DNA of 64,000 nucleotides from Centropus unirufus (taxonomy: Eukaryota > Chordata > Aves > Cuculiformes > Centropidae), in contig VYZI01000068.1 of NCBI GenBank assembly GCA_013397695.1, positions 3,239,947-3,303,946 on the forward strand. The letters run 5' to 3'. The notes beneath the pieces are model-generated. The model saw nothing but the letters and a program-made list of their open reading frames with translations. It was not told where the DNA came from and searched no databases. Positions within the stretch are counted from its first letter, which is position 1. Every line of letters starts with the position of its first letter. A program made the position numbers and the translations under genes. This document shows positions 52,197-61,520 of this stretch, piece after piece.

Positions 52197-55024
52197 GATA
52201 CACTAAAACCTACTACTTGCAGTTACACATCTGTCAAAATTCAACAAAGCTGAACCACTAGAGCCACGTAACACTGAAGGGCAGTTCTTACAGGTCACAA
52301 CAGAATTTCATTACATGCTTCACGTATTGAAAATATAATTTAAAAAATAGTATCCAGATACAGGGTGGCTGCTAAGCAGACATTGAATCACTGCTTGTAA
52401 GTACTGGAGCCTTAGTGTTTGCTTCCCTATTTGGCATATTGGTATTACCAGTAAGGTCCCTTCCTTCAGCTAGCTGATACTGTCACTACAGGAACGATCA
52501 AAGCATTATCTCTTACAAGGGATTGCTTTTCTGTGGTAAAGGCGACTTGGCCTAAAATAGCTCCATAAAGAAGCCAGCTGGTCTTGGGTGAAAACCCTGG
52601 AGAAGGAATTGAGAACGTTTGAATCATGCAACCAACGAGGGAACAATCTGCCCCTTTGTGAGGGCGCAAGACCGCAAGCTTATTGAAAATAGTGTGATTG
52701 CTCACGGGGGAGAACATACAAAGAAAGTAAGGTTAATTTGGGAGCCCACCAGACATGGATGAACTGCAGTAATAGCACATTTTAGGGGTGAGGCATCCTG
52801 GCAAGGAAGCCAAGTGCAGCATTCGTTGCTGTCCTCTTCCCCAGTAGAGAGGGCAAAAAACAGATCAAGGGAGCAGGGAAGGGACTGGCACTCCCAGTTC
52901 CCTGCAACAGGTTAACCTGCCCTTCTTTACTTCCACTCTTCGGTTTTGCACATGCAAAAGGCAGAAGCAGTCCCTCAGGGGAAAGGACAAATAATTCTGA
53001 CTATCCTCTACCACGCACAGCAGACTGTAAAAGGAAGATGACCTGAACCATATAAGTTACTACCTTATAGTTCCCAAATGTGTTAGTTAATAGAGTAATA
53101 ACCTACTTAAACTACATTACTGCTGCCTTGTATTTCCATAGTATCTGAAAAAATACAGTACTGCAAAAGACAGAGTATCTACAGGAATTAATTCTGACCT
53201 GCCAGAAATTCACCCAGCAATCAGATACACCAGAAACTTTAAATTGGATATCCTCAGACCTTTTAAAAGACCTTTTGCACATCATTCTTTCTGCTCATCT
53301 CAGACAAAATAGTCTTTATTTCCTCATCAAAAGACACGTGAAAAAATGAAGACACTTCTTCTGCCCTCTCAAATTCCCATTATCTTGTTACAAGCACGAC
53401 ATTGGAGTACACACACGCTTAAAAACAATAACTGCAAAGCACCTAGAATAAGAAACCGTGGGACCTTCTAAGAAGTTGTTAAATCAACTGGCTAATGGAT
53501 GAATCTTCTCAAATTCATGAAATAAAATAATCAAATAAACAGTTCCAGAAAAACCCTCAACCATTTTATGCAACAGGACTGTTCAGCTGTTTGTTTGCTT
53601 ATTAAACAATGTAAGGACTGCAGACGTTTCTGCCACAGGATGCAGTCCAAGTTTCACTAACTTTGATAGCCCTGGATCGACTCCACGGCAAATATCCAGT
53701 GTAAATTCAATCCTATAAACAAACATCCACATAGATTCAGCTCTACAAACATTGAAACAGATACTTCACTATTATTATTTTGATAACATATTACATATGC
53801 ATATGAATCTTTCTGGCCCATCAATTCCCAGCTGCTCAGCAAGGCATGACATAGAAGAAAGAATATTAGCTCCAGAGCACATCAGAGACCACGTCAATCA
53901 ATTCCTACAGATTGGCCGGGCTGGGCTTCTCACCAGCACAGCTGGAGCAGGAGAGCAGGGTCAAGGAGGCAGCAGTACTCGCAGGGAGGAGAAGGAAATG
54001 CAGATGTAAGAATGAGGTGACAGTGGAAGGAACAAGACTTAAACGCAAAAATCGGGAACTTTGTCAGAGCCCACCACTTTAGCAAGGAGACAATGCCTTT
54101 TGAACCCTCCATGGGCAGGCAGCTTCTCTGCTGCATCAGACACAAACTGCCTGCTTCCACTTGCAAGAGCCTTCCTGCAGACCTCATGACCCACCATCTC
54201 TGCCTCTGCAGCGAGTTTCACATCTCTCAAGAGTAATTAGCTAGTTACATCCATTATCAGATTTTAAAAACAGTATATCTGTGGTTTTTTCAGACCTCTC
54301 CTTCAACAAGGATCGCACCTGTGCGATAATCCCTGAGCGACATAATAAATCTTTCTCAGATTATTCCTTAAAATTATTTTTGCCATTATGCCTATATAAA
54401 ATGTGAACGCACACATACGACAGTCCACAATAGTTTGGCAGTGTACCCAATACTGACATGTAACAATACTGTTTCCCAGTATTCTCTCATTTATCTTGTG
54501 GTTTGGGGTTTTTGGTTTGTCTTTTGACTGCCATTTCTCTGCTGCAGGGTTCATCTTTTGTGGTAGGCATTGTGGAATTCTAAAACAATTGATTCTGGTT
54601 CATACTCAAGACTCTGAGGTAACATTATAATAAAAATTAATGAGAAAGGGATGCAGTTCTGGGTATGGATTGATTCTGTGGTCTTTGTTGCATGTAGTAG
54701 GACCCCAGCAAGCAAAACCTGTAAGTAACACTTTGTTTCAGTTACCCTGTTCATTGCAATCTGTTGCTGTTCTCATTACATACTGACTGTTCAATGATAA
54801 TTTTGAGGGCAAGAACCATCAGTCCATGATGTATATGATGTGTATAGCTCTGGGATAAAAGACAATGGCCGTCTTGTTCTTCTTGAGGAGGTAGTTGCTT
54901 CTCTGTCTTCATGTACCATATGGGAAGGTAAGAGTACATTAACTTCCTCACAGGCATAAAAGCAAATAACACCAAATCAAGGCCTTGACATATTTACCTT
55001 ACAATGCAATCACAAAAACCAATG

Positions 55025-55043
55025 CCCCCCCCCCAAAAAAAAA
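55025..55043. repeat. C10-A9 homopolymer junction
   Basis: Ten C followed directly by nine A; prone to length error in sequencing. Confidence 0.9.
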
Positions 55044-56689
55044 GAAAAGCAAAATAATCTAAGTTCAAAAAAATGTCATGAAATTCATTCACACAGTAAG
55101 AGAATCTCACCAGGATGAAAGCAATGCTTTGTATTTCAGTAGTTTCAGTACAAATGTCATTTGGCAAGAGGCAAAAATCAAGTGATTTTCCAGCTATTTA
55201 AACACAAAGCACAGCTTCAAGCTAATTAATGCTGTACCAGATTAGCCAAACTCTAATATATTTGTACAGTAAAGAGTGGAAGGGTTATACATAAAAAAAA
55301 ATCACTGAGCTAACACTATGTGAACCTGTACTCTACAGTGAATCTCAATGAGGGAAACAATAAAAAAACATCCCACATTGTAGTTTTATACAAATAGAAA
55401 GAAGCCCCCTTTCAGGTGGAACAAGGATGTAGCCCTCTACTTGCACACAAAGATTGACTTCAGTAAATCCTACAGTGTAAATGGCACAAGAAAAATAAGA
55501 TTGTCCAACTTCAACTGTACACAAGAAAGGTGGATGTATTTATTGACAAGGCAAGGAAGAAAATCCCAAAACTAAAAGAAAGCCCAAAGCCCTTCTTTAA
55601 AATGGAACTCATACTTTGGTATTGCCATTCATTTTAGCCATCTGCTTTATAAATGGAATTATCCTTCCCTAGGATGTCAAAATAAACCAGTCTTACAGAT
55701 TGCTGAATTTATTTCTGCATTCAGTTCTTTCTTTTCAAAAAACTAGTTCTCACTGGCAGCAAAAAAGACTGTGCAAACCAACATTAACATCAAAAGATAC
55801 TTGCTTCTTGATGAGCATACCAATCAAATAAGCACAATTATTCATATTGCTACAGAAAAGCAAGTGCACAAACACTGTTTCTAAACAGACGTTGATTAAT
55901 ATTGGTCTTTCCTCCCAGAAATTGATTTCTCCATCAATTCAATGTTGTCCTGACAAATACAGTTCTAACTCTGCCCTGGAATTCACAGCATTGATCTTAA
56001 GACCAGTTTCCTTTCTATTCCACTAAACCTATAGTCCTAACCCCAAAGTCCCTTACTATCATGGACAATCCTACCACTTCAGTTTTCTTTTTGAGCATCT
56101 TCGTGTTGTCTTCAACTCTCCTTTTTACACAAGAAGGATTAACAAGAATCTCCTCTTCTCAAAACTTCTCTTTACAAAGCTTTCCTGTGCTATGATGTCT
56201 AAAGTAGACAACTCAATGGTGCCTGAACACCTGCTGTGCAAAGCTGTGTTCCTCTTTCAGGAACCTTATTTGACATTACCCGTTCGTTTTCCTCTCCCCA
56301 CATTAGCCACCGTCTCATCCTCTCATTATAACCTGATACTGCAAGATCCCTCACCTTGTGCTAGAAAGAAAAATAATGAAGAAATTAAAATCTCTGTTAC
56401 AACTCAAAATTAGTTCTCCACTGGCTATAGATCCACGCTTTTCAGGTTTGCCCATGGCACATTGGAGCAAAGGGCAGGATGGAAGCATCAATGAAAAAAA
56501 TTGTTCCACCTTTATTTTCCTTGAACACAGTCAAGCCCCTGAATTTAAACTCTACAGATAAAAACCAACCTCAGCTATGGCCATGTGCTAGTTAATGCTT
56601 TCAAGTCTTACACATTCTGGTGTTTTATACTAGAAGCTATCATCTACATACACAAAGAAACCTACTGCAGGCCAGAAGCACTTTATGTT

Positions 56690-56880
56690 GAAAAAGCTAC
56701 TTTAGCTCTTTGTAAAACTGGTAAAAAGTATTAATAATATCCTGGGCCTAATATTCCAATGGAACAATGTTGATGGATTCTTTTGTCAAGAAAATTGACA
56801 CTGAAGGACTGACAAACTCAGTGTTGATGACAGTGACCCATCAATTCTGACCAAATCATTGAGAATGCTTTATACTGCTG
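56690..56880. repeat. Diverged dispersed repeat, left copy (downstream of exon 2)
   Basis: This shares a series of collinear blocks with 58664-58893: TATTAATA followed by CCTGGGCCTAATATTC (CCTAGGCCTAATATTC in the partner), AATGGA, ATTCTTTTG, CACTGAAG, TTCAGTGT-type sequence, GACAGTGAC and CTGACCA. Both copies are in the same orientation. I do not recognise the family. Read along DCLK1, this copy is in intron 2, about 640 bp past exon 2. Confidence 0.65.
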
Positions 56881-57516
56881 GTACAAGGGCCTTATTTAAA
56901 GAGACTGTAAGGATGTCAGTGGACTGGGGAAGATGAAAAGGGAAATGTTACAGGGAAGAAGTTTACCTTCTACCCCAGCCAAAAAACGACTACAATATTA
57001 CTCTTTTAACAGATTGTCTACATTTATGCCACTCCATGAGATAAGAGTATTCTACTTAACACATATTTACTTGTAGGGAAGAATTGGAGCTCATCACTAG
57101 GTACAGGCAGAACTAGGTACATTCCATCAGAACCTAATCTCATGTAGGCTTCATCAGCAGATATCTTCACCAGTACCGAACTGGGAACCATGGCCTTTGC
57201 CAAGTTTAACTGACCAAATTGACACTGGCATTTTTAAATATTCAAGTTCAAAAGAAGGTATGATCTTCAAGATCTAGGATTATCAGCATTGAGTTAACAT
57301 AAAGGGAAAGAGTAGACACTTTCAGCAAGAGAGAAATAAGCAACAAGGCTCCAATATTTCATGGCAAAATTTAGGATATTACCAGTACTACTTATATTAT
57401 TGAAGGTCCTTTCTTTATCAGTAAGAACAACAATACCTTTACCTATTTGCAGAAGACTTAGCAGAATAGGCAAACAAATACTAACTCAAACATAACTTCC
57501 AAATCTTACTGCTGAC

Positions 57517-57892
57517 CTTCTACTAGCTGGTCCAAGGAGGAAATCTTTTTGGAGCCATCAATTGTGTAGATTGTTCTCACTCCCTGGGGCAGATTCACAT
57601 TGTCAGACAGAGTCCGGGTCAGATCAGCCAGGAGAGCTTCAAAGGATCTAAACCGGTCAGGGGAGATGGCATATACAATCCCTTTGAAATACCGGTCTCC
57701 ATTACGATAGAAACGAACTTTCTTGGCTTTTTTCTCAGAACTCAGGGTCTGTAGAGTACGGGTTCGGTAAAAGCTGCAGTGGGCACTGTGAGTAGGGCTG
57801 GGCAAGCCATTTACCCGGGACCCTCTGCCATATCGCTGCGCTTTATCACGCTCATCAAAATGCTCCAGCTCCATATCTCTCCCAAAGGACAT
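57517..57892 (-). CDS. DCLK1: DCLK1 exon 2: start codon, N-terminal tail and DCX domain 1
   Basis: This encodes residues 1-125 plus the first base of codon 126. The exon runs 57517..57905, with an acceptor (TTAG|GTTGAAC) 13 bases before the ATG at 57892-57890. The ATG has A at -3. The protein opens MSFGRDMELEHFDERDKAQR, then a basic, serine-rich tail (about residues 21-55), then DCX domain 1 beginning KKAKKVRFYRNGDRYFKG near residue 54. Conserved landmarks are SFEALLADLTRTL (83-95) and GVRTIYTIDG (104-113). DCX domains bind the groove between microtubule protofilaments. The donor is GAAG|GTCAGC, with the GT at 57515-57516. The reading frame stays open upstream of the ATG into intron 1, but that part is intronic. 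The match to vertebrate DCLK1 is near-complete; small differences such as G22 and S114 are what I would expect between classes, judged from memory. Confidence 0.97.
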
Positions 57893-57905
57893 TTTGAAGT
57901 TCAAC

Positions 57906-60829
57906 CTAAGAGATGCACAAGAGAAGAGAAAAAGTTTAGAAAACTTACACATTTTAAGGGAGCTCACTTTGAGACTTCACATTTCATACATGGCACGTAC
58001 AGAGTTCTTCTCACCTTGAGAAAAATGTTTGAATGAAAGCACGCTACGTTCACAAGTTCATTTTACAGCTAACTCTCTTGCCATGCCATAAAACTTAGTT
58101 TAGGAGTTAGACATTTATACACCATAGAAATGCCACTCATGAAACAAACTGCTAACAATATGCAAACATGGAGAAGTGCTTGTTCAAATTCAGTAAGAAT
58201 TCTGAAAATGAGATGACAATTTTAAGCTGCTGGAAAAGAAGGTTCAAACGCATCAGATTTCTATTTTCCTCATGTTATATTCAGTTGATATTTGAGTCTA
58301 GTCTACTTTTTAGACCATTCACCCCCACTAAAGCATTTGTTCCAACTGTGATCTCAAGAGGTGCCGTTTGGGAAAGGCAACCATTCGCCAACAAGTGGGT
58401 GATTAAGAACTCATAAAATAGATGTTGCAGGTTGGTGATGAGAATGAAAACTTCAAGGGTCAAGCCCACCATTCAAAAGGCCTTGTGTAATCTAACCACT
58501 GATTTCCCTACAACCTTAGCTTCATAATAAATTACTTCAGTTGTCCTTGTGCACATATTTGACATACTCTGAACCAACAAGAGTGCTCAAATGTCATGAA
58601 ATATAAAACAGAAAAAAAAGAACATTAGAAGAAGACAGGAAGCCAATATTACTCACTCAGCAAGGTACTCTATTGATTTGTGCAATAAAATTTGCAAGAC
58701 ATGTTATTAATACCCTAGGCCTAATATTCAAATGGATACAGCTGGGGACAATTCTTTTGCCTACAAAACTATCACTGAAGAAGTGATAAATTCAGTGTCA
58801 AAGGGCAAATTACCAACTGGCTTCTCCCATGCTTGACAGTGACAAAACACTGTGAGCTCTGACCAGAATGATCCCAGTTGTTCAATACAGTTCACAGAAA
58901 TGGAAGTCCACATGTTCTGAAATTAAATCACGGAGGTAGGTACTTGCATTTCTTTTTACTACCAACACAAAGCTAAAGACTTGTGATGTGATTATATACT
59001 AAATACAAACTGCACAATAATTTTCACAAATAAAAGAAACAATAATGAAAAAAAAAGAGAGACTGTCCAAAAGACCATTAGGTTCAAAACGCATTTCTTT
59101 AAATTTAGGAAACACCTAGATTTACAGTTGTCTGCAGAACAGCAAAGCACAGTAAGCTTATTTAAAGCACAGATGCACAGTCCTTATTTAGGAGTGGTCT
59201 CTCATTGATTTCCAATAAAAGAAGAAAAAAAACCAGCAAGCACAAGCTTTGTTTCAACCACTCATAATTGTGTGACCATTAAGAAAAAAAAATATTGAAA
59301 CCAGTTGTAAAACAGTAGATGAAAATACAGAAAGACTTGTGGATGCTCTTCATCTTACAGAAGCTCGTATTAAACCAGGGATTATACAGCTGGACCCTGA
59401 AGCTGCAAAGCTGTAGGAGATGTGCTCAGCAACTTCACAGAGCGGTCCATGTGCTTGACGAGAACAAGCACCTAAGGCTGACGGCTGCAAGTGCAGGGCC
59501 TGGATGCCTGGGTGGAGATGCTGTACCCTGCTTCAGTTACAGGTCCCAGCTCGTTTTGTTACACTGGCACAGGATCATGTGTTTAGATATAAATATATAC
59601 ACACAAGCTTTATATTTGTAAATACTTTAAAAGGTACCTAACATATATTTATGATACAGTATATGTGTGTACGGATATATGCATAAAAAAATAATCTACA
59701 TTTTTCCTTCTCAGTATTCATACATACATACATCCCACTTCAGTGAAAAGAACAAGAACATTTGCTGCAGCATTTCCCTAACATTTATCCATGGGTTTAA
59801 TACAAAATATCACTTCTTGGCCACAGCTTAGGATCTACACCTCCATTTCCGTGTTACAGAAAAATAAGTCAGTTGTTCTCCTTCATTCCTAATTCCCGTG
59901 AGAACCTGTTATCCATATTAAAACAATGCCAGAACTGACAATTCAGAAACTGTATCGCAAAAGCAACGCCTGTGCCAAGAAAAATGGTTTTTTCTTAGGT
60001 CTGCTGTTTCAATTGCTCAAACCATGTCAAACATACACAAAAAAAATAATAAAAAATAAGAAAAGCAAGATTCCATGAAGATACACTTTTTAAAGAGGCT
60101 TTCAGCTGTATTAATTTTCGATGGGGGAAGGAAGAAGTGCGACTCATTGCCCTTTCTTCCGCACACTTATGCTTTAATCAATAATGGCTGTAATTCCCAA
60201 TTACGCCCTTTAATACAGAAATAGAGCCCTCCTAGAACACCGGTCCTGCTCTTGACAGAAAAGCGTGTCGAAACCACAAGGTCAGAGCAGACAAAGAAAT
60301 CCTAAACAATTTCAGCTGATCGGATGTTACCACGGGGCCATGTAAAAATATACCCTGGTAGACATACAGATCCAGGGGTGTGTCCCTTCATTTTTCTGTA
60401 AATCCACCATGCCCAGCACTCCACTCCCTATGCATCTGTTAAACGTTTATTTATAATGCAGGTGTGGGTGAGCGATTACATAAAACAACCATAAATGCTG
60501 GCAAAAAAAAAAAAATAAATTAAAAAAATCATCATGCAGCGATGTAGCGGGGACCGGGTGAGGACCATTCCGAGGCCGAGCAGCAGCCCGACTACCAAGT
60601 CATTGCGGGTGGCAAAAACGTGGCTGCAGGCTGCGGCGGCTTCAGGAAAAAAACGGGGTTTATCCAGCTGGGGTGGCGGAACGCGTTTGCAGCCCAAGCA
60701 GCCCGCAGAAGACGGCACCCAGCGCATCAGCCCCGTCGCCATGCGACCGCACCGAGGGGCGCTCGCCCCCGGGCAACCGCGGCGCGGGCGCTGCAGGGGG
60801 AGCCGCACAGGTGCGGCCCCGGCTCTTAC
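57906..60829 (-). other. DCLK1: DCLK1 intron 1
   Basis: This is the 2.9-kb interval between the exon 1 donor (GTAAGAG) and the exon 2 acceptor. The acceptor has a long pyrimidine tract, read on the minus strand as TTTTTCTCTTCTCTTGTGCA followed shortly by TTAG. The intron is AT-rich. It contains the right-hand copy of a diverged repeat pair near 58.66-58.89 kb. I see no other gene or recognisable element in it. The stretch at 59.3-59.6 kb holds an open frame of about 100 codons with no family resemblance. Confidence 0.7.
58664..58893. repeat. Diverged dispersed repeat, right copy (upstream of exon 2)
   Basis: Partner of the copy at 56690-56880, same orientation, about 1.97 kb away, in intron 1. 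It is somewhat longer because of an insertion of roughly 25-30 bases before the shared GACAGTGAC block. Exon 2 lies between the two copies and is not itself duplicated. Confidence 0.65.
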
Positions 60830-61090
60830 CTGTTCAGCGCAGCCCGGCCAGCACCTTCTCCCGCAGACGTGCCGGAGGGAAGACGGCGGCTCGAAGTGGG
60901 AAGCGGCCAAAGGGCGGCAGCTCCCCTCCCGCCCCCCCGGCGACCACCCGCCCGCAGTCGCTGTTGCTGCCGCAGAAAGCGGCTCCGCTGCCTTTGTTAC
61001 GCCTCCCCTGGCTGGAGCGCGCTGCTGGGGAGCCCGGGCTGCAGCTGCTTCGCCTTTCTTCTGCTGCTGCCGATTGCAGTGATTTGCATT
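60830..61090 (-). other. DCLK1: DCLK1 exon 1, noncoding 5' UTR (5' end approximate)
   Basis: On the minus strand the sequence reads CTGAACAG|GTAAGAG, a near-consensus donor with the last exon base at 60830 and the GT at 60828-60829. It lies in the CpG island about 2.9 kb upstream of the coding exon 2, which has a clear acceptor only 13 bases before the ATG. A noncoding first exon spliced to the ATG exon is what the gene structure requires. The 3' boundary is well supported. The 5' boundary is a guess placed at the octamer motif near 61.08 kb. Confidence 0.65.
61082..61089 (-). promoter_or_regulatory. Octamer motif ATGCAAAT (POU-factor site) near the DCLK1 start
   Basis: A perfect ATGCAAAT reads on the minus strand within the CpG island, about 250 bp upstream of the exon 1 donor. 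POU-domain proteins bind this octamer, and neural POU factors would suit a neuronal gene. An 8-mer can occur by chance, but it is AT-rich within very GC-rich surroundings. Function is inferred only from position. Confidence 0.4.
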
Positions 61091-61520
61091 AGCCCGGCCC
61101 TCATTGAAATGCGGCTCTTCACACCAGCCTCTCCCCGGCGCTCCCTCCAGAGGGCGGCGCCGCCGCCGTCTCCCTCTCTTTTTCTCCTCTCCGCCCGTTC
61201 CCTCGGTGCTGCGGGGCGGGTGGATGCTCGGGGAGCGCCCCGGGCCGCCCCGGCGGGCGGGACGAGCTGGAGCGATGGCTTGCGCTCCCACCGGGCTCGA
61301 CCTGTGGAAATTCCTGCCTGCCCGCCGCCCCGGGGAGCCCTGGCCCGGTGGGCACCTGCGTGTGCAGCTGCCGACCCTGCCAGCCCCTGGCCCGGCGTCC
61401 AAAACACCGCCTTTAGAACTATTTTTACCAAATGTGTCACTTGGCATTTCCGTGAGGTGCCCAGGTGCTGAGAGCCCACGCGGTCCGCCAAGCTTCGTGG
61501 CTGGGCTTGGGTGCTGAAGG

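Larger units (their letters stand above)
47240..57516 (-). other. DCLK1: DCLK1 intron 2
   Basis: This 10.3-kb intron lies between the exon 2 donor and the exon 3 acceptor and separates codon 126 after its first base. It contains a CR1 fragment (48.8-49.7 kb), the left copy of the repeat pair near exon 2 (56.69-56.88 kb), an A18 tract (52179-52196), a (TA)n tract near 49.95 kb and adjoining C10 and A9 runs at 55025-55043. The remaining stretches (47.3-48.8, 49.7-52.1, 52.2-55.0, 55.1-56.7 and 56.9-57.5 kb) are AT-rich sequence in which I recognise nothing; short open frames there have no domain signal. Confidence 0.85.
1..61090 (-). other. DCLK1: DCLK1 transcription unit, 5' part (exons 1-3 and introns)
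   Basis: The unit runs right to left from a CpG-island promoter. Exons 2 and 3 join in frame to give 241 residues that I recognise as the N-terminal half of doublecortin-like kinase 1: a microtubule-binding tandem of DCX domains which, in the full-length protein, is followed by a Ser/Thr-rich linker and a CaMK-like kinase domain. The family acts on microtubules in neurons, in neuronal migration and axon and dendrite growth. The window lacks exon 4 onward, so the last part of DCX domain 2, the linker and the kinase are not here. The right end is approximate because the transcription start cannot be fixed from sequence. The downstream promoter known in mammals to give kinase-only short isoforms would also lie outside the window. 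DCX was considered, but the N-terminus starting MSFGRDMELEHFDERDKAQR is that of DCLK1. Confidence 0.95.
60541..61520 (-). promoter_or_regulatory. DCLK1: CpG-island promoter of DCLK1
   Basis: About 1 kb of strongly GC- and CpG-rich sequence stands out sharply from AT-rich surroundings on both sides. It contains GC-box-like cores (for example GGGCGG at 60912-60917) and no convincing TATA box, as expected of a CpG-island promoter. It sits at the 5' end of the DCLK1 unit and includes the exon 1 splice donor, so the minus direction is the supported one. Several long open frames cross it in many frames on both strands. They are proline-, arginine- and alanine-rich and reflect base composition rather than genes. 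The limits given are judged by eye. Confidence 0.85.

Noticed and set aside
53752..54230. Cluster of open frames at slightly higher GC content
   Set aside because: Possible exon-like composition, but no domain, no convincing acceptor and donor pair, and no place in the known DCLK1 protein between exons 2 and 3.
57779..58036. Plus-strand open frame over exon 2
   Set aside because: It is antisense to the DCLK1 start-codon exon and its acceptor, with no protein similarity.
60476..61517. Several long open frames on both strands in the GC-rich island (up to 323 codons)
   Set aside because: Pro/Arg/Ala/Gly-rich frames overlap in many phases, as expected from high GC content with few stop codons. 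They have no domains and cover the DCLK1 promoter and noncoding exon 1.
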